NCBI GenBank assembly: GCA_028564925.1 | Contig: CM053030.1 | Location: 373,204,945 to 373,268,944, forward strand | DNA: 64,000 nt | From: Lithobates sylvaticus | Taxonomy: Eukaryota > Chordata > Amphibia > Anura > Ranidae | Direction of reading: 5' to 3' | Shown: positions 43,491-54,400 of the stretch, one piece after another | How the letters are laid out: each line of letters opens with the position of its first letter | Position numbering within the stretch: the stretch's first letter is position 1 | The notes under the pieces: generated by a model | Told to the model about the DNA's origin: nothing | What the model saw: only the letters and a program-made list of their open reading frames with translations | Databases searched by the model: none | Made by a program: the position numbers and the translations under genes

Positions 43491-45341
43491 CTCTTTCCTC
43501 TATCCATGGTAGTGGGTCAAGTCTGCCTCTTAAATTTTGTGTGTGCGCTATTTATATAATCCTGGCATTATTTTCTTGGTTTCTGATCACAGCTTCTGTA
43601 ACTTTCTCTGTCTGCTTCTGTCATCTATCTTTACTGCTCCAGATCCAGATATGATCAAAAGGGTCCAGCGCTTTAATGATAGGTAGGGGCTTTAGGTCAC
43701 GAAGTGAGGAAGGTCCCTTGGCAACATTTGCACATATTCAGGCCAACCTTTCAGGTCTGTAAACTGTAACGTCCGCATTCCATATTCAAATTATTCTGCA
43801 TTGTCTGGAAAAAGAACAAAGAAATGGCTCATTACTTTTTCCGTAAAAGTAATAACAGAGAGGAGAAGTAATAGTAGTTATCACAAAAGGTTGCTCATGC
43901 TTTTTTTTCAGCAAGTATAGTGTGCTGTGTGCTATAGGATAGATCAATTTTTGTGTTCTTGTGCTTTTGTGTTTTTTTTTTAATGTTTTGTATATTTGTC
44001 TTTGAAATGATATGGAAGATTTTATATGTGCATAATAATTTAATAAAAATAATAAAAAATAAAAAAAGTATAGTGTGCTGTAGAGATCATTGTATAAATA
44101 GCTTGTACTGTATACAGTAGGATATATGCATGGTACATCATACAGTCAGGCCCTTTGTATCCTCATGGTTATTCTGAATCCCATTAGACTAGAATTTTTT
44201 TTTAGTATTGCCCCTAGCAGAAAAAAAGTTATTTATTTTCACCCGATGACCTGTTATGTACAATTTCTCTTTTGCACGTTGGACTACGATAAACAGGATG
44301 GCATACACAGTAGTACTGAAAATAAAAATAGACTAACTTTATATTTGACTGCACAGAATATATTTTGTACTCTCTGCAGAATAAAAGTGTTACCAATAGG
44401 TTTCAAAGCCCTGAAATGTTTACCACGCTCTGAATGCTTTTAGAAAATGCAATAAGCCAGTGTTCTGCGCACATGCTTTTTATTGGAGTGCTGATATATA
44501 GCAGCCTGCACGTAGCTGATCAAGTGTCTCCTAAGGAACACGTTTATGACAAACACATTTTCAAGATAATGCATCTATGTAAATTCGATTCCCAGCTTCA
44601 AGTGCAATCTGTGCACTCCGAAATCCTGCCCTGTCTATACCTTTTCAAGAACTGCATCGGAATAGACACAGCTCCATTATAGAGAAGAGGAAAAATAAGC
44701 AAGTATAATAACAGTCTCTGCATCCTAATGACCTTATGTTGCTGAAGAAATCAGAAGTGCTATCACGCCTCACCTAGCACACAGCTCGACACCTCAGCCC
44801 AATGCACCACAATCTCTATCAGCCTGCAGTACCAAGTGATATTTTTGTGCTGTCAAACTAGGTTGTCTCACCTCAGTGATCAGGAGGCTGTCAATGACCT
44901 ACATCAGCAGCTTCAGGAATTAATGACTCCTCCAAGTTCCCTACTCGTTTTATCTTTTTTTTTTTTTTTTCCTTAGAATATGTGACCTGGTTGGGTTTTT
45001 TTTTTTTTTTCTTAGTGCTAAATTACACTGCAGCCTTTTTTTTATTATTAGAACATTCTGAAAAGTCAATCTGAATAAAGATGTGCAGTACTCATGTTAC
45101 CTAAGTGTTTTCCTTTCCCCATTACATCATGGACCAACAGTGGTAGCAGAGGTGAAACACAACACTGGACCAGTAGAACTTGTATATGAGTTTTTCCTCC
45201 TCATTGCACTAAAAGAAAAATTATATAGCAATTGTCTACCAAAAAAACCTTCATGCTTTTTTTTTTTGTGCGGGATGTGCATATAATTGTTATGACAATT
45301 AACAAGATCCTGGGCTCCATTCACGGAGCAGAATCTACCAC
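43491..45341. other. unassigned DNA with one short LINE insertion
   Basis: Apart from the 137-bp insert at 43929-44065, no gene or repeat was recognised. Poly-T runs occur near 44957 and 45000. Short open frames at 44126-44682 show no family resemblance. Confidence 0.35.
43929..44065 (+). mobile_element. 137-bp 5'-truncated LINE-type insertion
   Basis: Flanked by a perfect 16-bp duplication AAGTATAGTGTGCTGT (43913-43928 and 44066-44081). It ends in the A-rich tail TTTAATAAAAATAATAAAAA. A long duplication plus an A-rich tail is the mark of target-primed reverse transcription. The body is too short to name the family. Confidence 0.75.
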
Positions 45342-45364
45342 CAAATATACCCCCTGCGTTACTT

Positions 45365-45802
45365 TTTTTTTTATTATTTATTTTTATTAAAGAATTAAAG
45401 TATATAGATACAAAACATAGCTTTTGGGCATTCCCCGGCTAGCAAGCACATAAAACATAACATTACTAACTGTTGTCTTATCTAATAACAAAACCACAAC
45501 ATTCCATACACTTCGCTCAATTGTTCTCGTAGAAGTTCAAAGCAAGGATCAATGGAAGTTAAGGAGATTCCTGTCCCCTCTCTACCTTCAGGATGATGTG
45601 TCAGGAGAACATGAACTCATAATTGGAATTCATACCTGACCAAATGTAACATGAGTTGCTGCAGAGGAGTAAATCCACCTATATCTTAGGTTAAACCTTA
45701 TTAGGAGCAAGTGGATTCAGTCTACGAACTCCTGGTCATCAGCTGTATATTCTGAGTCTGTCCACAAGTGGCAGACCTCTAATTTTTTAGGGCAACCCGA
45801 GA
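45365..45802 (-). mobile_element. 5'-truncated LINE tail on the minus strand
   Basis: Starts with a poly-T/TTATTATTTATTTTTATTAA tract, the inverse of an A-rich LINE tail resembling that at 44030-44065. An imperfect duplication of about 22 bp (CAAATAT then CTGCGTTACTTT at 45343-45364; CAAATAT then CTGCATTACTTT at 45803-45825) flanks it. No coding part remains. Confidence 0.5.
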
Positions 45803-45825
45803 CAAATATGGCACTGCATTACTTT

Positions 45826-46345
45826 AACTGCAAGGTCGTACCCAAAAAAGAATTATGTCATTTTTTCCCCACAAATAGAGCTGTCTTTTGGTGGTATTTG
45901 ATCACCTCCTTTTTTTTTTTTTTTTTTTTTCTTTTTGCGCTATAAACAAAAAAAGAGCGACAATTTTAAAAAGAAAAAAAACAATATTCTTTACGTTCTG
46001 CTATAAAACACATACAATTTAAAAAAAAGTAAAAAAAAAAAATCGAATGTCTTCATAAATGTAGGCCAATATGTATTCTGCTACATGTTTTTGGTAAAAA
46101 AAAAAATCCCAATAAGCGTATATTGATTGGTTTACGTGTAAGTTATAGGATCTTGATTCCCTTAATTTTCAGGGATTTCCTCTCATTTCCTGTTTTGGTA
46201 ATGGGACAGGAAGTAAAGGCAAATTTCCCCAAAGGGACACAGATGGCAAAAAATAAAATAGAAAACTGATAGGGGTTATAGCCCTCCACTACTCTATCCA
46301 AAAAGATAAATTAATATTTGCCTTTAGTTACATTTTCAAGCAACC
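45826..46345. repeat. TTAA-type repeat fragment and T2-like piece
   Basis: 45826-46150 has the usual series: AAGGTCGTACCC, CACAAATAGAGCTGTCTTTT, GGTGGTATTTGATCACC, then ATTCTGCTACATGTTTTTGG and AATAAGCGTATATTGATTGG. 46160-46345 resembles the interior of the MITE at 47397-48866 (GGGACAGGAAGTAAAGG, ATAGGGGTTATA). Confidence 0.55.
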
Positions 46346-46750
46346 TTTCTTAACCTTTTCAACACAGAGTAACCCTTGAAATATTTTTCCAGTTTCAGGA
46401 AACCCCTGCTAGATATTACTATATCTACAACTCATGATACATGATTAGTGTGATGGTCAGTGGAAAGAATTCCCCCCTTATAGATAGCTAAAAAGATCAA
46501 TGATGTCAGTGGGAACTTGTCATTGGGGAGATAGCTCTAAAAATAATTGTGAAAAAATAAAGTATCCCCACTACATATGACATATGCTCTAACAAGGGAT
46601 TAGACCATTGTGAAATGCATGTATGTTGTATTATGCTTGGAGTGATTGGGAGGTTTGCAGCAAATGATTTATATGATTGTATATTCACAAAAAAGTCTCT
46701 AAAAATCTGGCAAAATGACAGGAGAAAATAAGTATATTGTACTACAGGTA
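46346..46750. other. unassigned DNA
   Basis: Contains CATTGTGAAATGCATGTATG at about 46610, similar to the AAATGCGT motif of other repeats here. Nothing else recognised. Confidence 0.35.
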
Positions 46751-46982
46751 ATGGGGTGGATTTACTAAAGGTACAATGACTGAGCACTTTGCAAGTGAAG
46801 TTGCTCCAGAGCTTCGTAAATTAGTTGGATCTTTGCTGACTTTCATCATCCAATCATGTGCAAGCAAAAATGCTGTTTTATTTTTTCCTTGCATGTGATT
46901 GGGGTATTCTTTGTAAAGTGAAGCTTTCCCTTATGTAGTACACCCTGGAGCAACTTGCAAATTGCACAGTTGATTTGCCTTA

Positions 46983-47392
46983 TACCCCTTTCACACTGGG
47001 GTTTTTTTCAGGCGCTTTAGCGCTGGAAATAGCCTCTGCTAAGTGCCTGAAAACCGCCTCCCATTCACTGCAGTGTGACTTTTCACACTCCGGCGGTGCG
47101 CTTGTGGGACGTTACCAAAAGTTCTGCAAGCAGCATCTTTGGGGCGGGATGGGAGTGCTGTATTTAGTGCTCCCAAAACGCCCCTGCAATGAATGGACAG
47201 CTCTTCCAAAGCGCCTTAAAAGAACTTTGAAAGCACTGCAAAATAGGAGCTTTAAAGCCATTTTTTGGGGTTAAAACCACCCCACTAGTGGCCAAAAAGC
47301 GATGCAAAGATGCCGCTTAAACAGTGCTAAAGCACCACTAAACGAACGGCACCTTAGTGCTAACGGCAGGCGCTGTCAGTTTGAAAGGGGTC
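46983..47392. mobile_element. PIF/Harbinger-type MITE in the stack
   Basis: TACCCCTTTCACACTGGGG on the left and TTTGAAAGGGGTC on the right, with TTA on both sides (46980-46982 and 47393-47395). The interior has AGGCGCTTTAGCGCTGG and TTAGTGCTAACGGCAGGCGC blocks. Distant relative of 9207-9648. Confidence 0.7.
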
Positions 47393-47548
47393 TTAAAGTA
47401 AAACTATATGCAAAACGTGGATAGGGTAAGGAAGGGTTATAACCCCTGTCAGGGTTTTTTTTTTTTTTTTGCCCTGTGTGTCCCCATTGGAAGATTTCCC
47501 CTCTATTACTTTTCTGGGGACAACCCAAAATTTAGGATTTTCATTTAT

Positions 47549-48716
47549 CCACCTGATTACTTTGCACTTAAACCCCCCTCGTGACCAGACCAATTTTCAG
47601 CTTTTGGCGCTGACGCACTTTGAATGACAATTGCGCGGTCATACAACACTGTACCCAAATTACATTTTTACCATTTTTCCCCACAAATAGAGCTTTCTTT
47701 TGGTGGTATTTAATCACAGCTGGGGTTTTTATTTTTTGCTAAACAAACAAAAAAAGATGGAAAATAAAAAAAAAAAAAATCATGTTTAATAGTTTGTTAT
47801 AAAATTTTGCAAACAGGTAATTTTTCTGCTTCATTGATATGCGCTGATGAGGCGGCACAGGTGGGCACTGATAGGCTGCACTGGTGGGCACTGATGGGCA
47901 CTGATAGGCTGCACTGGTGGGCACTGATAGGCTGCACTGGTGGGGACAGATAAGTTGGTACTGATGGGGACAGCAAAGATGGCACTGATGGGCACGGATG
48001 GGAGGCACGGATGGGTAGCACGGATGGGTGGCACGGATGGGTGGCACGGACGGGTGCCACGGATGGGTAGCACGGATGGGTGGCACCGATGGGCACTGAT
48101 GGATGACACTGATGGGCACTGATGGGTGGCACTGATGGGTGGCACTGATGGGTGGCACTGATGGGCACTGATGGGCACTGATAGGTGGCACTGATGGGCA
48201 CTGGTAGGTGACACAGATGAGCACTGGTAGGTGACACAGATGAGCACTGGCAGGTGACACTGATGTGCAGCACTGGCACTGTGGGCACTGAGAGATGGCA
48301 CTGTGGGAACTGTGAGATGGCACTGTGGGCACTGTGAGATGGCACTGTGGGCACTGAGAGATGGCAGTGTGGGCACTGGTAGGCGGCACTTTAATGGGGC
48401 AAAGGTGGGCACACTTGACTGGGCACATTGCAGTGAGAGGGACTAATGTCCCTCTCACTGCCGCCGGTGATCGGCTTTTTTTTTACCGGCTCTCATTGGC
48501 TGACAGCTGATCACGTGGTAAGGGGTCGGGATCAACCCCTTACTCGGAACTGTGATCCAGCGAGTCTCATAGACTCGCTGATCACAGAGCGCGCCGCGCG
48601 CGCCCTTCAGGCGGCGCGCAGGCAGCTCGTGTCCGGGACGACGTCAATAGACGTCGTCCCGGCACAATAGATCCGCGCTGTAGCCGTCATTTGGCTATAG
48701 CGCGGGTCTAAGGTAG
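47549..48716. mobile_element. TTAA-type (TTAT variant) element carrying a minisatellite
   Basis: TTAT lies on both sides (47545-47548 and 48717-48720). It begins CCACCTGATTACTTTG and ends GCGGGTCTAAGGTAG. The left part has the family block series (GACAATTGCGCGGTCATAC, CACAAATAGAGCTTTCTTTT, GGTGGTATTTAATCA). The centre is a minisatellite. The right part is GC-rich with ACGACGTCAATAGACGTCGT and CTGTGATCCAGCGAGTCTCA hairpins. Confidence 0.7.
47850..48400. repeat. GGCACTGATGGGT-type minisatellite
   Basis: Dozens of 10-13-bp units built from GGCACTGAT, GGGCACTGATG and GGTGGCAC, grading into GGGCACTGTGAGAT units on the right. All three minus-strand frames stay open through it (up to 239 codons) because the units lack stop triplets on that strand. 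These frames are not genes. Confidence 0.9.
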
Positions 48717-48883
48717 TTATTTTAACTTTCCATAATAATGGTAAACAGGACAAATAGAGAGGGTGAATATCACTAATTAGGGCACATACAGCAGTAAAAA
48801 CCTGACAGGTGTTCTAATTCACCTCCACTTTATCCAAAACTAAAAAAAGTTTTCCTTAGTTACACTTTAAGTAAATCAACCCC

Positions 48884-49258
48884 AATCATTTCCATATTTA
48901 TGTGTCTATGCAGTACTGTTGAGAGAACTGATCCAAAAAGGCAGACTACACAACAAAAAATGTTGTCGACATCGTGGGCTCCCTAGACAGGTAAGTATCC
49001 ATATATTAAAAGTGAGCAGCTACAGTATTTGTAGCTGCTGACTTTTTAATTATTTTTTTCCTCAGACGGAAGTCCTCTTTAAGACTTTGTCAGCACTAAA
49101 AAAAACATTTTATGCAGAGATATGCATTTGTATGGGCAATAGGAAGTAATTGGTTAATTAGGGAGTAACCATGTCATTTAAAAATGGACTAGATACTTAT
49201 CTTAAAACTAATAATATCTAAATGTATAATAACTAAAGGGTAAGAGAAATTGTTTAGC
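48884..49258. other. unassigned DNA
   Basis: Nothing recognised. The short tract CTAGACAGGTAAGTATCC near 48984 resembles the AGGTAAGTAT end block of other MITEs. Confidence 0.35.
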
Positions 49259-49697
49259 TCAGGGGATTGCTTCAGCAGCCTTTATTTGGTCAGAAAATAA
49301 TTTGTGCAGTTTTACTGTATTGGGGGGTTCCGGGGGTCGCAAAACCAGTGAGTATCTGGTGTGACCACCATTTGCCTCACGCAGTGCAGCACATCTCCTT
49401 TGCATAGATTCGATCAGGTTGTTGATTGTGGCCTGTGGAATGTTGGTCCATTCCTCTTCAATGGTTGTGTTAAGTTGCTGGATATTGGCAGGAACTGGAA
49501 CACACAGCATCTTGATATGCCACACCTGTCAGGTGGATGGTTTATCACGGCAAAGGCGAAGTGCTCACTAACACAGATTTAGACAAATTTGTGAACAATA
49601 TTTGAGAGAAATAGGCCTTTTGTGTACATAGAAAAAGTCGTAGATCTTAAAGTTCAGCTCATGATAAATAGGGGCAAACACAAAAGTTTTGCGTTTA
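49259..49697 (-). mobile_element. Tc1-like fragment: transposase C-terminus plus one end
   Basis: The minus-strand segment 49525-49259 reads ANIQQLNTTIEEEWTNIPQA, then RRCAALREANGGHTRY, the last ~60 residues of a Tc1 transposase after the catalytic Glu. The rest (49526-49697) is the 5' end region of the same family, including AACACAGATTTAGACAAATT and a TTTTGCGTTTATA end. The middle of the gene is deleted. A TA-rich tract follows the end. This family differs from the other Tc1 copies here. Confidence 0.75.
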
Positions 49698-49708
49698 TAA
49701 TATATATA

Positions 49709-49746
<38 letters not shown>

Positions 49747-50880
49747 TCAGAAATACTAACCTTTGGTTTGTTTATTTAGAAAGAATTTAGCAAAAGCCAT
49801 TGCACTGACAGATACAAATTTGGAAGAAGCATGTGGCCAAGATTATATATGGTAACAGCAGGCAAATCCCTGCAAGAAGCAGGACTCATCCTCTTTTTAT
49901 CCTTTCCTATCCAATCCACTGGTGAACATTGGTCTGCAGCAAGGTATTCAGACCATGCTATGTACACACCAATATGATGTTCTGGGTCATTTAGCTGGGC
50001 GCTAATAAACTATTTATTACTCTAAAATTACCTAAGAATACTCACGACAATAAAAATTAAAAAAACAACTTATAAGTAAAAAAAAAATCTTGATACCTGT
50101 ATCTAATTACACAAAAGTTACTCAAAGCTAAGCTGTAAAACTATGAAAATTGAAAGTCATTATGGTTATATAAATACAGATGATCACACCTATAGAAATA
50201 TTGGATGAATTACAAAGGATAAAATAAATCAAACTAAAGAAACTTTCAAACCAGTAAAATGAGAGCAACAGAGAAAATGGGAGTCATGTACTTTTGTGGT
50301 GCTATTAACCACCACTAGATGGCAATAATGAATCTTATCCTAAGAATAAATAGTAAAGAAATATTTATAAAGACTCTGGCTATGTGGGTATCAGCTTAAA
50401 TATAAAAACAACCAACCGATAGAAATATAATTATAAATATAATAATGAACAAATAACAATCATACTAAATATCACTAAAATTAGTACAAATAGCATTTAA
50501 TCCTGTGCAAGGACAATGCTATAATGTGCATATAGGCAAACAAGTTTATACAGATATACAAGATGATTCATCTCCCCTGCACACAGTGGGAAAGTTTACA
50601 ATGGTTAATAAGTTCATGAAATTAAAATATCAAAGCACTGATATTCAAGATTGTAATTAAAGCATAAATACAATGTGTAGGTTCTATTGTTCATTCCGCA
50701 GGTAATATTCAGATCCACCACCACAGCTATCACAAAGAGAACACACTCAATGCAACTTTCTGAGATGGGAATGAGGGACACCTTTTAAGCATAAGTAGGT
50801 AGGCATAACACACACCCCCTGTGCCCCCCTTACTGGAGAATTGTACAAAAAAAAGATTAGTTAAACCCACAAGTGCCTTT
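49698..50880. other. unassigned AT-rich DNA
   Basis: Begins with a TATATA microsatellite (49698-49738). No gene or repeat end was recognised in the remainder. Confidence 0.4.
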
Positions 50881-51039
50881 TTACCACTACTATTCCTTTA
50901 TATTGGCTTTTTGAATTTACAATTGCAGCAATTTAGAAATTGGATGAAAGGTTTATCACTGTAAAACATTTTTTTGATAGATAAGTAGTGCATTTTATAT
51001 ACAACTATATAAATCAGACCAAAATGAGGGTTTCCATGT

Positions 51040-51130
51040 AGCCACACCCCAACGCATTTTGTCACTATCGACTTAGTCACAGGGGATCTGTGATAAAGTC
51101 GATAGTGACGAAATGCGTAGGGGCGTGGCT
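51040..51130. repeat. 91-nt hairpin with AAATGCGT motif
   Basis: Arms of 35 bp (51040-51074 and 51096-51130) pair with three mismatches; the core is GTCACTATCGACTT against AAGTCGATAGTGAC. The 21-nt loop has its own small TCACA/TGTGA stem. Wider flanks (50880-51040 and 51130-51330) also show weak inverted similarity, so this is probably the centre of two head-to-head repeat copies. Confidence 0.8.
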
Positions 51131-51330
51131 GCACGGCAACACTGAGACATTGACTCCACGTGTACGAAAGAAGCTATGAGGAGATCGCAACACTGTGTCA
51201 CTTGGCATGTTTGGAATTTTAACAAGGTGATTTTGAATCTTTTATGATGTAAGTGCATTACTTTTAATAAACCAATTACCTTAAGGTGTTTTTACACTAT
51301 TGGAGGCTCTGTCTCAATTTCTATCCCCAC

Positions 51331-51773
51331 ATGTGGAGAGTGTCTTTATTGATCTGGATGGAGATTGGCGTGTATAAGCGGCTCTTCAATAATATCTAAT
51401 AAGGCAATATTTTCCACACAAGATAGTGAATGGCAACAGCATCTGGTGAGCTTTATTCTTAAGGGAGAGGAATTCACTTTGGTGAAGGATTTTGGTGGAT
51501 CAACGAGATTTTGTTTCACTATCTTTTCATCACTTTAAGTTGGACTGTATTACCCTATTGATTTGCATATGTTGGAGCATATATTTTTTGGATATGCTAT
51601 ATGGACACTTTTCATTATGTATGGGTGTTTTATGTTGATCATTTCACAATACTAATATTTAGGAGATTTGTAGATTAATTAGTTCGCTACTATGGAATTA
51701 TTTGTCTCTTTCTTACATTGACATTTGTTTCAACTCATTTGCAAGACAGCATGTGCACCATTAATACACTCCT
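51331..51773. other. unassigned AT-rich DNA
   Basis: Nothing recognised. Confidence 0.35.
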
Positions 51774-51776
51774 TAA

Positions 51777-52271
51777 AGGAATTGTAAAGGCAGAAGTTTT
51801 TTTTTTATCTTAATGAATTCATTGCATTAAGATAAAAAAAACTTTTGTGTGTAGCAGCCTCTCCAGCACCTCCCTAATTACGTACCTGAGCCCCATCTCT
51901 CTCCAGCGATATCCATAAATGTCTAAGTCATCCGGGACACTCCTCCTGATTGGCTGAGACACATCAGCAGCACCATTGGCTCCCGCGGCTGTGAATCAAA
52001 GTCAGTCAGCCAATTAGGGGAGAGAGGGGACGGGGGCCGGGTCAGGGCTCCTTGTCTAAATGGACACATGGAGCTGTGACTCGGCTCCAGTGCCCCCATA
52101 GGGAAGCTGCTGACTGTGTGGGCACTCGATAGAAGGGAGGGGCCATGAGCAGCAAAGAGGGACCCGAGAAGATAAGGATTCAAGCTGCTCTGTGCAAAAC
52201 CAACTGCACAGAGCAGGTAAGTATAACAGGTTTGTTATTTTTTATTTTTTTAAAGGACACTTTACAATTAC
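51777..52271. mobile_element. T2/Kolobok-like MITE
   Basis: TTAA (51773-51776) then AGGAATTGTAAAGG on the left; CACTTTACAATTAC then TTAA (52272-52275) on the right. The interior contains the TTAATGAATTCATTGCATTA hairpin and an AGCAGGTAAGTATAACAGG block, in inverse orientation to 1104-1593, to which it is closely related. Confidence 0.8.
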
Positions 52272-52275
52272 TTAA

Positions 52276-52954
52276 ATTTGTTGCTGTGTGTCACAAACAT
52301 TAACACTATTTTGACACACGCTGCAACCATTTATATTTTTTGAATGCCATATAAGGTGTCGCCTTTCACTTTCTGCTTATGATGCAGTGTAAGGTATATG
52401 CATACACCTTGATCTAAATTGCCTTTAGGATACTTCCATGCTAAGTAAAATGTGAACATAACAGGCATACAATGCATCCTACATAAAGAAGGTTATGTGT
52501 ACCTTTTGATTTATATACAACAAAGAGAGCAAAACAAAATATGGTCTTTAAGGCTAAGAAACTTATTTGGGTTACCGAAATGACCTTTATAACTTTTCAA
52601 ATGGCCAGGAGCAATATATTTCTTATATTTTAGTTTTCTGAATACTAGTTTTGGCTTCTCAGGAAGAATATTACATAACTAAGGAGCCAGCAGAAAATAT
52701 AGAATGTTTTACATTATTATGATGTATTAAATATCATAATACATAGAATTATACTGTGTGCTAGGAAAAAATGTGCAGTCTTATTTCTCTCTCCCATCTA
52801 AATTTTTTCTTGTGAAGTCAGAATTTGATCATTAAAAACCTTTATTTTAGTAGTCGAGGATTTACATAATATGTAGTACTTTTCACCTTACTGAACTGGC
52901 TGAAAGAATCGCTTCTCATCCAGATTTGTTAAAGGCAACTGTTTTTATGTGTGT
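52276..52954. other. unassigned AT-rich DNA
   Basis: Nothing recognised. Confidence 0.35.
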
Positions 52955-54400
52955 AGCGCTACCCCCTTAAGAGCCTCTGAGTATTTTGGGTACCCTGTTC
53001 ACTACTAAGCCCTGAGCAGAGTAATGCCCCTGCTGACCACATCGAAATACCTCAGCCAAGTGACTCCTTGGCTGTCACACAAAGAGTTAACACATACACA
53101 CTGACGAGATGCAGGTTTAACTTGTATTAGTGTCACAGGAATGGGCAAAAGAAAACAATTGGCCAAGTATTTCAACAAAACACCAGCAGGAAAAAGGCAA
53201 TATAACACAATACAGTATAACTTTAAGCCACTCCCACCACTCATCCTGCAGGACTGAAGATTTAAACGGGAGCTCCCAAACTGAGAGATTTTCCCCAACT
53301 GAGCAAAAGAGATGAGAAAGAAGGACAAACTCTGGGCTAGCTTACTTGTGGGCTCTTAGTGAGAAGAATCAGGGTTTAACTCTCAGGAATTTAGGCAAGT
53401 AACTTTTTAGCAGATACCCCAAGCATATAAAAAACTCATCTGCTGGCTAGTTAGGACCCCTACATTGGTGCATAATAGAGATGTAGTCTCTTTCAAGAAA
53501 ACTGAGTTACCCAAAGGATGGTAAAATGGCAAACAGCATTCCCCATTAATAAGCATTGGTAAGGTGAAGAGACACCGCCAGGGACAGCCGAAGCTCCTAG
53601 GCCCCAGGTTCCCTTCCTGCCGGGCATAGGCTAACGCCTATGCGCATGGGAGAACATATGAACACATATGCGCATGTGCGCCTGTGTTAGCCATTAATGC
53701 TGGCGCCAAGTGGCCTATATAAGGGCAGCAGCTGCACTAGTGTAGTGCTGTTTGATCTACCTGTTCCTGTGATCTATGCTTGATCCCTGTGTTTTACCCA
53801 GCTCATCCTGACCACACTTGCTGTCCACCTATCCTGAAAGAGAATTAAAGAAAACCGCGCTTATCTTATAAAGGGAAAAATATAGCAGCCTGCACAACAA
53901 AATATGTGTTATGTAAAAGCAATGGGTATAAAATTGTCCACCTATCCTGACCTTGGCTTGCCTTAAAGACTTTGTTATATCTTCCATCTGCCTAATATCC
54001 TGTTCCCAACCTCTGCCTGCATCTTGACCTTTCTCTGCCTGCTGTTTATGCTCATATCTGATCCTCCGTTGCTAACCTGGCTTGTCTCACCCTGCATCCA
54101 GTTATCCATCTGTCCTGCTCTGCATAGTGCCTGTTGAAGCTGGTCCTCCATCTGCTGTGTGCCTGCATCTGCCGTTCCTGTTGCCATCAGCTGCTTCAGC
54201 CATCCAGCCCAGCACAGATGATGCACCTGCCACCCACTTCTGCAAATCAACGGAAGATCTTGCAGGCACTCTTACCTCCCTGGTGGCAACACCAGTGGCC
54301 CTTGAGTTGGGGCTGTATGAGAGGTCTCTTTCTATACGTCAGGCTGTGCCACAAGGTATGTGTCAGTCACTTTAAGGATGTCAGATTGAGGTGAAGTTTT
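52955..54400. other. repeat-like DNA, possibly LTR-derived, not resolved
   Basis: 52955-53460 starts TGTAGCGCTACCCCCTTAAG and is richer in G+C than its surroundings. 53560-53800 has a TATATAAGGGCAGCAGCTGC promoter-like block followed by TTTGATCTACCTGTTCCTGT. Both have the style of LTR or LTR-like DNA, but no paired end or duplication was found. No coding region. Confidence 0.3.
53838..53934. mobile_element. 97-bp insertion with a perfect 16-bp duplication
   Basis: TGTCCACCTATCCTGA occurs at 53822-53837 and again at 53935-53950. The 97 bp between them (AAGAGAATTAAAGAAAACCG at the start, AATGGGTATAAAAT at the end) have no terminal inverted repeat, so a reverse-transcribed insert is more likely than a DNA transposon. 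A simple segmental duplication with divergence cannot be excluded. Source unknown. Confidence 0.65.

Larger units (their letters stand above)
47397..48866. mobile_element. T2-like MITE in the stack, itself interrupted
   Basis: TTAA (47393-47396) then AGTAAAACTATATGC on the left; TAGTTACACT then TTAA (48867-48870) on the right. Its left TTAA overlaps the TTA of the preceding element. The native length would be about 300 bp; it holds a TTAT-flanked element at 47549-48716. Confidence 0.75.
46753..48883. mobile_element. outer MITE of a four-deep insertion stack
   Basis: The left end GGGGTGGATTTACTAAAGG (46753) pairs with AGTAAATCAACCCC ending at about 48883. The native element would be about 245 bp (46753-46982 plus about 48870-48883). 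It was split at its TTTAGTAAATC end by a Harbinger-type MITE, and a T2-like MITE then landed in the TTAA so created. Confidence 0.75.

Noticed and set aside
47739-48458. Three overlapping minus-strand open frames of 185-239 codons, rich in Ser, Pro, His and Cys
   Set aside because: All three frames are open at once over a short-unit minisatellite that lacks stop triplets on that strand. No domain or codon bias.
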